Part shown: piece by piece, positions 1-8,208 of the stretch
Numbering within the stretch: the stretch's first letter is position 1
Layout of the letters: each line of letters starts with the position of its first letter
Source: Pseudoxanthomonas jiangsuensis
GTDB taxonomy: Bacteria > Pseudomonadota > Gammaproteobacteria > Xanthomonadales > Xanthomonadaceae
Length of the DNA: 64,000 nucleotides
Reading direction: 5' to 3'
NCBI RefSeq assembly: GCF_010093185.1
Contig: NZ_PDWL01000014.1
Location: 1 to 64,000, forward strand
Made by a program: the position numbers and the translations under genes
Notes under the pieces: generated by a model
Databases searched by the model: none
What the model was told of the DNA's origin: nothing
The model's input: only the letters and a program-made list of their open reading frames with translations

Positions 1-51
1 CGCCAGCACCGCCCCCAGCACCCACGCCACCACCACCCTGCTGCACTGCAT
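1..51 (-). CDS. 5' end of an exported protein (partial, runs off the left edge)
   Basis: Seventeen codons are visible, reading MQCSRVVVAWVLGAVLA, which looks like the n- and h-region of a signal peptide or a first membrane helix. The start is well supported by a strong Shine-Dalgarno sequence, GGAAGGAG, placed 7 bases before the ATG. The gene lies 55 bases downstream of rfbD on the same strand, so it could be co-transcribed with the rhamnose genes. Nothing can be said about function because the rest is outside the window. Confidence 0.6.
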   Translation of the reverse strand, partial: MQCSRVVVAWVLGAVLA

Positions 52-106
52 GTGCGACTCCTTCCCTGGCCCCCACGGGCACCCCGGGGCGGAGACTAGC
101 GGAGTT

Positions 107-1039
107 TCAGACCGTGCGGGCGATGTCCCCGACCACCGCGTGCAGGCCCTGGCGCCAGTCCGGCAGGACCGGAGCGAAATCGCGGCGCAGACACGCGGTG
201 TCCAGGCATGAGTAAGCCGGCCGCTGCGCCGGGGTCGGGTAGTCGGCGGTCGCGATCGGCAGCACCCGCGGCGCGCGCGGCAAAAGGCCGGCGGCCACCG
301 CCTCGGCGAAGATCGCCTCGGCGAAGCCGTGCCAGCTGGTCTGCCCGGCGGCGACCAGGTGCCAGGTGCCGGCGACCGCGGCGTCGGCCAGGGCCTTGCC
401 CAGCGCGAGCGCGGTGACGTCGGCGATCAGCGCCGCCGGGGTCGGTGTACCGGTCTGGTCGGCGACCACCCGCAGCTCCTCGCGCTCGGCACCCAGACGC
501 AGCATGGTGCGCAGGAAATTGTGGCCATGCGCGGCGTAGACCCAGGCGGTGCGGAACACCAGCGCCTGGCCGCCGGCGGCATGCACCGCCTGCTCGCCAG
601 CCAGCTTGCTGGCGCCGTACGCGCCCAGTGGCGCCGTAGGGTCGTCCTCGCGGTAGGGACGCGTGCCCTGGCCGTCGAACACGTAGTCGGTCGAGTAGTG
701 CACGAACGGGATGCCGGCCGCGGCGCAGGCGCGGGCCAGCGCGCCGGGGGCGTCGGCATTGATCCGGAACGCGGCCTCCGGCTCGGTCTCGGCCTTGTCG
801 ACGGCGGTGTACGCGGCGGCGTTGAGCACCGCCGCCGGCGCCAGTTCGCGGACCAGCGCGGCCAGACCTTCAGGATCGGCGAGGTCGGCGACGACGCCTT
901 CGCCGGGCGCATCGCCCGCGGCCAGCGCGTCCAGCCGCCCGTCGCGGGTGGCGACGACCACCTCGCCCAGCGGCTGCAGGCTGCGGCGCAGTTCGCGCCC
1001 GACCTGGCCGTTGCCGCCGACCACCAGCAGCCGGGTCAC
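107..1039 (-). CDS. rfbD: dTDP-4-dehydrorhamnose reductase
   Basis: This enzyme catalyses the last step of dTDP-L-rhamnose synthesis, the NADPH-dependent reduction of dTDP-4-dehydro-L-rhamnose in the cytosol. The 310-residue protein is a short-chain dehydrogenase with a Rossmann motif GGNGQVG at residues 8-14, the STDYVFDG block near 116-123 and the catalytic pair Y141/K145 (YGASK). The start is a GTG that overlaps the rfbC stop by four bases (GTGA), which fixes it and implies translational coupling. It is the last gene of the rfbBACD block. The rhamnose probably goes to lipopolysaccharide or exopolysaccharide, although no glycosyltransferase lies in the window. Confidence 0.96.
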   Translation of the reverse strand: MTRLLVVGGNGQVGRELRRSLQPLGEVVVATRDGRLDALAAGDAPGEGVVADLADPEGLAALVRELAPAAVLNAAAYTAVDKAETEPEAAFRINADAPGALARACAAAGIPFVHYSTDYVFDGQGTRPYREDDPTAPLGAYGASKLAGEQAVHAAGGQALVFRTAWVYAAHGHNFLRTMLRLGAEREELRVVADQTGTPTPAALIADVTALALGKALADAAVAGTWHLVAAGQTSWHGFAEAIFAEAVAAGLLPRAPRVLPIATADYPTPAQRPAYSCLDTACLRRDFAPVLPDWRQGLHAVVGDIARTV

Positions 1040-1593
1040 GGCACGAATACCGGCAGCCGGTCCTGCGCGATGTCGGCCAGGAACGGCGCGGCTTGGTCCT
1101 TGGCCGACAGCACCGGATCGGAGATCGGCCAGTCCACGCCGATGTCGCCGTCGTTCCAGCGCACGCCGGCGTCGGCTTCCTTCACGTAGACGTCGGTGCA
1201 CAGGTAGCTGAACACCGCGCGCTCGGACAGCACCGCGAAACCGTGGGCGAAGCCCTCCGGGATCCAGAACTGGCGCCGGTTCTCCGCGCTCAGCAGCACC
1301 GCCTCCCAGCGGCCGAAGGTCGGCGAGCCGCGGCGGATGTCCACCGCCACGTCGTAGACCTCGCCTTCCAGCACGCTGACCAGCTTGCCCTGTGGCCGCG
1401 GCCACTGGTAATGCAGGCCGCGCAGCACGCCCTTGACCGAGGTGGAGACGTTGCTCTGCACGAATTTCGTCGGCAGCCCGTGCTGGCCGAAGCGCTCGGC
1501 GTTCCAGGTCTCGAAGAACACCCCGCGCTCGTCGCCGAACACCGCCGGCTCGATCGCCACGCAACCCGGCAGCGAGGTCTGGATGATCTTCAA
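1036..1593 (-). CDS. rfbC: dTDP-4-dehydrorhamnose 3,5-epimerase
   Basis: This enzyme epimerises dTDP-4-dehydro-6-deoxy-D-glucose at C3 and C5, the third step of dTDP-L-rhamnose synthesis. The 185-residue length is normal for the cupin-fold RmlC family. The conserved catalytic His is in RGLHYQ (H61), and the [19 protein letters not shown] strand pair follows. The start is a TTG overlapping the rfbA stop by four bases (TTGA). It was preferred because an upstream extension would run through rfbA, and the protein then begins with the family-typical [10 protein letters not shown]. It is coupled to rfbA upstream and rfbD downstream. Confidence 0.95.
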   Translation of the reverse strand: MKIIQTSLPGCVAIEPAVFGDERGVFFETWNAERFGQHGLPTKFVQSNVSTSVKGVLRGLHYQWPRPQGKLVSVLEGEVYDVAVDIRRGSPTFGRWEAVLLSAENRRQFWIPEGFAHGFAVLSERAVFSYLCTDVYVKEADAGVRWNDGDIGVDWPISDPVLSAKDQAAPFLADIAQDRLPVFVP

Positions 1594-2477
1594 CGCACCA
1601 CCCCGCGCGCGACCAGGCCCAGCAGGTACTGGCCGTAGCCGTTCTTGGCTAGCGGCGCGGCCAGCTTCTCCAGCTGCGCGGCGTCGATCCAGCCCTGGCC
1701 GTAGGCGATCTCCTCCGGGCAGCTGACCTGCAGCCCCTGCCGCGCCTGGATCGTCTCGATGAAGTTGGCCGCCTCGTGCAGCGACTGGTGGGTGCCGGTG
1801 TCCAGCCAGGCGTAGCCGCGGCCCAGCTGCTCCAGGTACAGCTGCCCGTCCTGGAGGTAGCGCTTGTTGAGGTCGGTGATCTCCAGCTCGCCGCGCGGCG
1901 AGGGCTTGAGCTGCGCGGCGTAGTCGCTGGCCCGGCCGTCGTAGAAGTACAGGCCGGTGACCGCGTAGTGCGAGCGCGGCTGCGCCGGCTTCTCCTCGAT
2001 TCCGACCACCTTGCCGCCAGCGTCGAACTCGGCCACGCCGTAGCGCTCCGGGTCGTTGACCCAGTAGCCGAACACGGTCGCGCCCTCGGTCCGCGCACCG
2101 GCGCGCTGCAGGGTGTCGGTCAGGCCGTGGCCGTGGAAGATGTTGTCGCCCAGCACCAGGCAGCTGGGCCCGCCGGCGACGAAATCGCGGCCGATCAGGT
2201 AGGCCTGGGCCAGGCCGTCGGGGCTGGGCTGGACCGCGTAGCGGATGTCCATGCCCCACTGCGAGCCGTCGCCGAGCAGGTTCTGGAACAGCGCCTGCTC
2301 GTGCGGGGTGTTGATGATCAGCACCTCGCGGATCCCGGCCAGCATCAGCACGCTGAGCGGGTAGTAGATCATCGGCTTGTCGTACACCGGCAGCAGCTGC
2401 TTGCTGACGCCCTGGGTGATCGGATAGAGCCGGGTGCCGGAACCGCCGGCGAGGATGATGCCCTTGCGTGTCGTCAT
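1590..2477 (-). CDS. rfbA: glucose-1-phosphate thymidylyltransferase
   Basis: This enzyme joins dTTP and glucose 1-phosphate to give dTDP-glucose, the first committed step of the rhamnose pathway. The 295-residue protein starts with the nucleotidyltransferase signature [16 protein letters not shown] at residues 6-21, followed by the conserved [16 protein letters not shown] and the substrate-site region [10 protein letters not shown]. The ATG is preceded by AAGGAAA. The gene is 57 bases after rfbB and overlaps rfbC by four bases. Length and motifs are normal for the family. Confidence 0.97.
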   Translation of the reverse strand: MTTRKGIILAGGSGTRLYPITQGVSKQLLPVYDKPMIYYPLSVLMLAGIREVLIINTPHEQALFQNLLGDGSQWGMDIRYAVQPSPDGLAQAYLIGRDFVAGGPSCLVLGDNIFHGHGLTDTLQRAGARTEGATVFGYWVNDPERYGVAEFDAGGKVVGIEEKPAQPRSHYAVTGLYFYDGRASDYAAQLKPSPRGELEITDLNKRYLQDGQLYLEQLGRGYAWLDTGTHQSLHEAANFIETIQARQGLQVSCPEEIAYGQGWIDAAQLEKLAAPLAKNGYGQYLLGLVARGVVR

Positions 2478-2534
2478 CGCTTTTCCTTGGGGAGTCCGCG
2501 CACGGATGGGCGGGCTCTTGCGGGGGAACCGCCT

Positions 2535-3587
2535 TTACGCCGTGCCGATGCGTTCGAGCCGGTAGCTGCCGTCCAGCACCCGGTTCACCCAGTCCTGGTG
2601 CTCCAGGTACCAGTCCACGGTGGTGGCGATGCCCTGCTCGAAGCTGTACTTCGGCTCCCAGCCCAGCTCGTCCTTCAGCTTGGAGGCGTCGATCGCGTAG
2701 CGGCGGTCGTGCCCGGGTCGGTCGGCGACGAAGGCGATCTGGCTCTCGCGCGGCTGGCCGTCGGCGCGCGGGCGGCGCTGGTCCAGCAGGGCGCAGATCG
2801 CCTTGACCACCTCGATGTTCTGCTTCTCCGAGTTGCCGCCGACGTTGTAGGTCTCGCCCGGGCGGCCCTTGGCCAGCACGGTGCGGATCGCCTCGCAGTG
2901 GTCGGCCACGAACAGCCAGTCGCGCACCTGCCTGCCGTCGCCGTAGACCGGCAGGGGTTCGCCGGCCAGGGCCTTGGCGATCACCAGCGGGATCAGCTTC
3001 TCGGGGAAGTGGTACGGACCGTAGTTGTTGGAGCAGTTGGTGGTCAGCACCGGCAGCCCGTAGGTGTGGTGGAAGGCGCGGACCAGGTGGTCGGACGCGG
3101 CCTTGCTCGCCGAGTACGGGGAGTTGGGAGCGTAGGGCGTGGTCTCGGTGAACTTGCCGGTCTCGCCCAGGGTGCCGTAGACCTCGTCGGTGGACACGTG
3201 CAGGAAGCGGAATGCCTCCCTGGCGGCGCCATCGAGGGACTTCCAGTGGTCGCGCACCGCCTCCAGCAGGCCCAGGGTGCCCACCACATTCGTCTGCACG
3301 AACGCGGCCGGGCCGTCGATCGAGCGGTCGACGTGGCTTTCGGCGGCGAAGTTGAGCACCGCGTCCGGGCGGTGCTCGGCCAGCAGCCGCGACACCAGGG
3401 CGCGGTCGCCGATGTCGCCGTGGACGAACACGTGGTCCGGGTTGCCGTCGAGCGAGGCCAGGGTGTCGAGGTTGCCCGCGTAGGTCAGGGCATCGAGGTT
3501 GACCACGCGCACGCCGCGCGCGACCGCCTCCAGCACGAAGTTGCCACCAATGAAACCGGCGCCGCCGGTGACGAGCCAGGTCGGCAC
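2535..3587 (-). CDS. rfbB: dTDP-glucose 4,6-dehydratase
   Basis: This NAD-dependent enzyme converts dTDP-glucose to dTDP-4-dehydro-6-deoxyglucose. The 350-residue extended SDR protein shows GGAGFIG at residues 8-14, the STDEVYG motif at 132-138 and the catalytic Y158/K162 (YSASK). The start is a GTG with GAGGAG upstream. The longer frame reaching back over ssb has no support, because it would overlap the ssb coding region. The gene sits 46 bases after ssb on the same strand and is the first of the rfb genes, so some transcription may come from the ssb promoter. Confidence 0.96.
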   Translation of the reverse strand: MPTWLVTGGAGFIGGNFVLEAVARGVRVVNLDALTYAGNLDTLASLDGNPDHVFVHGDIGDRALVSRLLAEHRPDAVLNFAAESHVDRSIDGPAAFVQTNVVGTLGLLEAVRDHWKSLDGAAREAFRFLHVSTDEVYGTLGETGKFTETTPYAPNSPYSASKAASDHLVRAFHHTYGLPVLTTNCSNNYGPYHFPEKLIPLVIAKALAGEPLPVYGDGRQVRDWLFVADHCEAIRTVLAKGRPGETYNVGGNSEKQNIEVVKAICALLDQRRPRADGQPRESQIAFVADRPGHDRRYAIDASKLKDELGWEPKYSFEQGIATTVDWYLEHQDWVNRVLDGSYRLERIGTA

Positions 3588-3633
3588 GTGTCGCTCCTCA
3601 GCAATACGGGAAAGGGACGGTTGCGCCGTGGTA

Positions 3634-4146
3634 TCAGAACGGGATGTCGTCGTCGGCGAATTCGTCGAAGCCGCCGGCCGCCGGGGCGGCCGCGGCGGGC
3701 GCCGGCGCATTGCGCGGCGGCTGGCCGCCACCGCCGAAATCGCGGCGCGGCGGGGCGCTGCGCTGCGGGCGCTCGCCGCGGTCGGCATAGCCGCCACCGC
3801 CCTCGCCGCCGCCACGGCCGCCGAGCATCTGCATCTCGTTGGCGACGATGTCGGTGGTGTACTTCTCCACGCCGTCCTGGCCGGTGAACTTGTCGTAGCG
3901 GATCTCGCCCTCGACATAGACCTGGGAGCCCTTGCGCAGGTACTCGCCGGCGATCTCGCCGAGCTTGCCGAAGAACACCACCCGGTGCCATTCGGTGCGC
4001 TCCTGGCTGTTGCCCTCGCGGTCCTTGCGCACGCTGGTGGTGGCCAGGCTGATGCGGGTGACCGCCATGCCGCCCTGGGTGTACTTGGTGTCGGGGTCGT
4101 TGCCGAGGTTGCCGACCAGGATGACCTTGTTGATGCCGCGCGCCAT
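3634..4146 (-). CDS. ssb: single-stranded DNA-binding protein
   Basis: SSB protects ssDNA and recruits replication and repair partners through its acidic tip. The 170-residue protein has the OB-fold domain at about 1-110, beginning [16 protein letters not shown] low-complexity Gly/Pro/Ala linker follows, and the protein ends in DDDIPF, the canonical partner-binding tail. The start was chosen at the family-typical MARG; a longer frame upstream encodes only arginine/proline-rich shadow sequence. It lies upstream of rfbB on the same strand, which is an odd functional neighbour. Confidence 0.97.
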   Translation of the reverse strand: MARGINKVILVGNLGNDPDTKYTQGGMAVTRISLATTSVRKDREGNSQERTEWHRVVFFGKLGEIAGEYLRKGSQVYVEGEIRYDKFTGQDGVEKYTTDIVANEMQMLGGRGGGEGGGGYADRGERPQRSAPPRRDFGGGGQPPRNAPAPAAAAPAAGGFDEFADDDIPF

Positions 4147-4197
4147 AGTCTTGGATTCCGTGTTCAGGCCACGACCGGGCCCGGGGAAAGGTAGGGG

Positions 4198-4203
4198 AGT
4201 ATA
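4198..4203 (-). promoter_or_regulatory. -10 box of the ssb promoter
   Basis: On the minus strand the hexamer TATACT lies about 52 bases before the ssb ATG. No good -35 hexamer is visible at 17 bases. The rest of the gap to the next gene is G+C-rich and shows no other structure. Confidence 0.45.
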
Positions 4204-4391
4204 AGCCGGGCCCCTGCGCAAGCGCTGAATCGCCCGTGCACGTGTGGGAATTGCCTGCGGCGAAGGAATCGCCCCGGCCGACCGCCGGATTCGCGGCGGC
4301 GCGGGGCCGATCGGAGCGGGCTGAATGGCGGTCCGCACGGGAAGCCGGGGCGGCGCGCCGGCTCCGCGCATCTCCTCCGGCGGACCCCGCC

Positions 4392-6959
4392 TCAGGCCAC
4401 CCGGGCGCGCTGCGGCGCGGCGGCGGCGGCGATCTCCAGCACCGCGCCGCGCAGGCCCGGGCTGCTGGCCTCGACCCGGACCGTGCCGGCCTGGCGGCCG
4501 GCCTGGACCAGTGCCATGCACAGGCCGTTGAAGGCCTTGCGGTGGTCGGCCTGGTCGGGTTCGTGGCTGCGCGGGTCGCCGTTGCCCACGCCGATCAGCC
4601 GGCCCGGGCCCAGGACCTCGAACGCTACCCGGTGGTCGGCGGTCGGCACCGGCCGGCCCTGGGCGTCGACGATCTCCACCGCCACGACCGCCACGTCCTC
4701 GCCATCGGCCTTCAGCCCGGGGCTGTCGCTGCGCAGCACGATCGCCGCGGCCGCGCCCGCCGTCTCGCGCCGTTGCACCAGGATCCGCTCGCCGTCGCGG
4801 TAGCCGTGGGCCTCGATCGCGCCGGGCGCCCAGCGCACCCGCCACTCGGCATGCCCGTGGCGCGGCACCCGCTGCCGGCCCTGGCTGGCGCCGTTGACGA
4901 ACAGCTCGACCTCATCGAGGTTGCTGTGGCACCACACATCGACCATGCCGTTGTCGTCGGGGCCGACCAGGGCCTCGCCGTTCCAGTGCGGGAACAGGTG
5001 CAGCACCGGCTCGGCGGTCCACTGCGCGCGGTAGTACCAGTAGTTGTCCTTGGGGAAACCGCAGCTGTCGAGCACGCCGAACTGCGAGGCCACGTTCGGC
5101 CAGCGGTTGTAGGGCGTGGGCTCGCCGCGGTAGTCGAAGCCGGTCCAGATGAAGCCCCCGGCCACCCATGGCCGCTCGGCCACGAACGCCCACCACGACT
5201 CGGACGAGGACGCCCACCACGGGTAGTTGCCGTCGTAGCCGCTGGTGTAGCCGCTGGCCGGATCGCGCAGGTAGTGGCCGCGCACCGAGACCGAGGACGC
5301 GGTCTCGCTCCCGTACACCGGGACGTCCGGGAAGCGGGCGTGGAATTCGTCCATCTGGTTGGTGCGGTAGTTGAAGCCGACCACATCCACCACCCGGCCC
5401 ACGCCCTCGGGCCGGTCCCAGCCCTTGTCCATGGCGAAGGTGCTGGGCCGGGTCGGGTCCAGGCGCCGCGCCAGGCGCTGCATGCTGGAGACGATCCGCG
5501 CGCCGCGCGCGGTCACCATCTGCGGCTCCTCGTTGCCCAGCGACCACAGCACGATGCTGGGATGGTTGCGGTCGCGGCGGATCATCCGCGCCAGTTCGTC
5601 CAGCGACTGAGCGTCCGAGCCCATCCGCCGGGTCTCCTCGATCACCAGCATGCCCAGGCGGTCGCAGGCCTCCAGCAGCTCCGGAGTGGCCGGGTTGTGG
5701 GCGCTGCGGTAGGCATTGCAGCCCATCGCCTTGAGCTGGACGATCCGCCACTCGTTCAGCGCGTCGGGGATGGCCGCGCCGACCCCGGCGTGGTCCTGGT
5801 GGTTGCAGGTGCCGTGCAGCTTGACCGGCACGCCGTTGAGCAGGAAGCCGCGCGCGGCGTCGAAGGCGACCGTGCGCAGACCGAACGCGGTCTCGACCGC
5901 GTCCGCCACCCGGCCTTCCTCGCGCAGCTCGACCGTCGCCCGGTAAAGCTGCGGGCTGTCCAGCGACCACAGCGCCGGGCGGGCGATCTCCAGCGCGCGC
6001 TCGACCACCCGCACCTCGCCCGGCGCGACCTCGATCGCCGCCGCGGTGTCGCGCGCGACCTGGCGCCCGTCCGGGGCGAACAGCGTGGACACCACCGCGC
6101 AGCGGCGCGGCCGCGCGCCGTCGTTGCGGATCTCGGTGCCGACGGTGGCAAGGGCGCGGCCGTCGCGCAGCTCGCTGCGCACGTACAGGCCGCCGGCGGG
6201 CACGTGCAGCGGATCGCTCTTGCGCAGCCAGACATGCCGGTACAGGCCCGCGCCCTCGTAGAACCAGCCCTCGCCCAGGCTGGCGTCGACCCGCACCGCG
6301 ATCTGGTTGCGGGCGCCGTAGTCGAGCACGTCGCTGAGGTCCACCTCGAAGCCGCAGTAGCCGCTCTCGTTGCGGGCGACGAGGTGGCCGTTGCAGAACA
6401 CCAGGCAGTCGCGGAAGGCGCCGTCGAACTCCAGCACGATCCGCCGGCCGAGGTCGCCGGCCGGCACGTCCAGCGCGCGCCGGTACCAGCCCACGCTGGT
6501 CTCCGGGTGTTCGCGGCCGAGCTTGCGGTAGCCGTGGGCGGCGGCCGGGTCCTCGCCATGCGCCGGCGCCAGCGGGTTGTCCACGAACGGCAGTTCCACC
6601 GCCCAGTCGTGCGGCAGGTCGAGCAGGCGCCAGCCGCTGTCGTCGAAGTCCAGCCTGGCCGCGGCGGCGGTGTTGTGGCCGGCCTTGGCATACGTGCGCT
6701 GGTAGGTGCCGAAGTCGAAGTCCCGGGCCGGGTCGGCAGCATGGCCGAGGTGGAAGCGCCAGCCGGCGTCCATCAGCAGGCGTTCGCGCGGGCCGCCGGC
6801 GGCGGGAGCGGTGGCGGAAGGCGCTTCCACTCCGTCCCCGGCATCGGCGTGGGCGGCCTCGACCCGCAGGCTGGTGGCCAGCGCACCGGCCGGCAGGGCG
6901 GCGCGGATGCTGCCGGCGAGCATGGCGCGCAGCAGGTCGCGGCGGGTGGCGTCGGTCAT
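4392..6959 (-). CDS. exported beta-galactosidase, glycoside hydrolase family 2
   Basis: This enzyme probably removes terminal beta-galactose from galacto-oligosaccharides released by the neighbouring galactanase. The 855-residue protein begins MTDATRRDLLRAMLAG, a twin-arginine-like leader, so it may be exported folded to the periplasm. A jelly-roll sugar-binding domain follows, then an Ig-like domain and the TIM barrel. The acid/base is E477 (LGNEE) and the nucleophile E552 (YGSETAS). Further Ig-like domains make up the C-terminus. It lies 34 bases downstream of the GH53 gene and is the last gene of the TonB receptor-GH53-GH2 unit. Beta-galactosidase activity is inferred from context, since GH2 also includes glucuronidases and mannosidases. 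Confidence 0.88.
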   Translation of the reverse strand: MTDATRRDLLRAMLAGSIRAALPAGALATSLRVEAAHADAGDGVEAPSATAPAAGGPRERLLMDAGWRFHLGHAADPARDFDFGTYQRTYAKAGHNTAAAARLDFDDSGWRLLDLPHDWAVELPFVDNPLAPAHGEDPAAAHGYRKLGREHPETSVGWYRRALDVPAGDLGRRIVLEFDGAFRDCLVFCNGHLVARNESGYCGFEVDLSDVLDYGARNQIAVRVDASLGEGWFYEGAGLYRHVWLRKSDPLHVPAGGLYVRSELRDGRALATVGTEIRNDGARPRRCAVVSTLFAPDGRQVARDTAAAIEVAPGEVRVVERALEIARPALWSLDSPQLYRATVELREEGRVADAVETAFGLRTVAFDAARGFLLNGVPVKLHGTCNHQDHAGVGAAIPDALNEWRIVQLKAMGCNAYRSAHNPATPELLEACDRLGMLVIEETRRMGSDAQSLDELARMIRRDRNHPSIVLWSLGNEEPQMVTARGARIVSSMQRLARRLDPTRPSTFAMDKGWDRPEGVGRVVDVVGFNYRTNQMDEFHARFPDVPVYGSETASSVSVRGHYLRDPASGYTSGYDGNYPWWASSSESWWAFVAERPWVAGGFIWTGFDYRGEPTPYNRWPNVASQFGVLDSCGFPKDNYWYYRAQWTAEPVLHLFPHWNGEALVGPDDNGMVDVWCHSNLDEVELFVNGASQGRQRVPRHGHAEWRVRWAPGAIEAHGYRDGERILVQRRETAGAAAAIVLRSDSPGLKADGEDVAVVAVEIVDAQGRPVPTADHRVAFEVLGPGRLIGVGNGDPRSHEPDQADHRKAFNGLCMALVQAGRQAGTVRVEASSPGLRGAVLEIAAAAAPQRARVA

Positions 6960-6993
6960 GGGCGTGGCTCCGGGTGCGGGCGCCGCCGCGGCC

Positions 6994-8139
6994 TCACGGC
7001 TGCGGCCAGCGGTAGTCGTGGCGCATGTAGCCGATCCCCGGCAGCAGTTCGTTGCCGCGGCGGAAGTCGAAGAAGGTCGCGTTCTCCCAGGCCGAGCCCT
7101 GGCCCCAGCGGGTCTTGCAGGCGCTGGTGGTCCAGGCCGGTTCCCAGTAGACGATGCCGCTGCCGCCGGCGTCGATGATGGTCTGGGTCAGGTCGACCAG
7201 GTAGCGCAGCTGGCCTTCGGGCGTGGCCGGATAGCCCGGCACCAGGGCGTCCTCGCCGAGCAGGTTGTGGTGGCTGTCGGCCGAATCGCGGGTCCACGGG
7301 TAGGCGGTCTCGACCACCACCACCTCGGCCTGCGGGTAGGTGCGGCGCATCAGCGCGATGGTGTCGGCCAGGCCCTGCTCGGTCCGGGTCGACCACTTGC
7401 GGTAGTAGCTGATGCCGATCAGGTCGTAGTCCACGACCCCGTGCGCGGCCGCGTCGGCGAACCACTTGGGCACGTTCTCCGGCTGGGCGATGTGCAGCAT
7501 CACCTTCGGCGCGGTGCCGGTGGCGCGGCCGGCGTCGCGCACGGCGCGGATGCCGGCGTCGAACAGCGCCGCGTTGCGTTCCCAGTCGATCGGCGCCTTC
7601 TTGTCCCAGTGCACGGTGCTGGCCAGGTCCGAGTTGCTCTCGTTGCCGACCTGGACCTGCTCGGGCATCAGCCCGGCGCGGTCGAGCGCGAGCAGCACGT
7701 CGTAGGTGTAGTTGTACAGGGTGCGGGCCAGGTCCTCGGTGTCGGCGATCCCGGCCCAGGCCTTGGGCACGATCTGCTTGTCGCCGTCGGCCCAGTCGTC
7801 GGAATAGTGGAAGTCCAGCAGCACCTGCATGCCCTGGGCGCGGGCGCGGCGGATGGTTTCCTTGACGTCGGCCAGGTCGCTGTAGCGGGTCCAGCGGGCG
7901 TCGTTCCACAGCCGCACGCGCACCAGGTTGGCGCCGTGCTCTTTGAAGATCGCGTACGGATCCTTCGGCTGGCCGCCTTCGCGGTAGACCACGCCGCAGT
8001 CCTCCATCTCGTTGACGTAGGACAGGTCGGCGCCGAAGTAGAAGTGCTCGCGCGACGGGCCGGCGGCGCAGGCGCCCACGGCCGGCAGGGCCAGGGCCAA
8101 GGCCAGCGCGCCGCGCCGGATCGTGGATCGGTGGGGCAT
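6994..8139 (-). CDS. arabinogalactan endo-beta-1,4-galactanase, glycoside hydrolase family 53
   Basis: This enzyme cuts beta-1,4-galactan side chains of pectin. The 381-residue protein has an N-terminal signal peptide with a lipobox-like VGAC near residue 24, so it may be anchored to a membrane. It starts its mature part with the GH53 hallmark YFGADLSYVNEMED. The acid/base is E167 in VGNESN and the nucleophile E278 in VVVETAYPWT. The motif RVRLWND near residues 74-80 is also family-typical. It lies between the TonB receptor (69 bases upstream) and the GH2 enzyme, which indicates a galactan uptake and degradation locus. Confidence 0.94.
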   Translation of the reverse strand: MPHRSTIRRGALALALALPAVGACAAGPSREHFYFGADLSYVNEMEDCGVVYREGGQPKDPYAIFKEHGANLVRVRLWNDARWTRYSDLADVKETIRRARAQGMQVLLDFHYSDDWADGDKQIVPKAWAGIADTEDLARTLYNYTYDVLLALDRAGLMPEQVQVGNESNSDLASTVHWDKKAPIDWERNAALFDAGIRAVRDAGRATGTAPKVMLHIAQPENVPKWFADAAAHGVVDYDLIGISYYRKWSTRTEQGLADTIALMRRTYPQAEVVVVETAYPWTRDSADSHHNLLGEDALVPGYPATPEGQLRYLVDLTQTIIDAGGSGIVYWEPAWTTSACKTRWGQGSAWENATFFDFRRGNELLPGIGYMRHDYRWPQP

Positions 8140-8172
8140 GGGAGCTCCTGTGTTTTTTGCGGCTTGCGCCCC

Positions 8173-8193
8173 CCCCTCCCGCCGGGGGAGGGG
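8173..8193 (-). other. intercistronic hairpin between receptor and galactanase genes
   Basis: An 8-bp perfect stem, CCCCTCCC with GGGAGGGG, and a 5-base loop sit between the TonB receptor stop and the GH53 start. No T-tract follows on the coding strand, so it looks like an mRNA-stabilising or processing hairpin and not a terminator. Confidence 0.5.
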
Positions 8194-8208
8194 CCCGCCG
8201 ATGTCGCT

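Noticed and set aside
8173-8193. Terminator between the TonB receptor and GH53 genes
   Set aside because: The hairpin is strong, but no T-tract follows on the coding strand; the genes belong functionally together.
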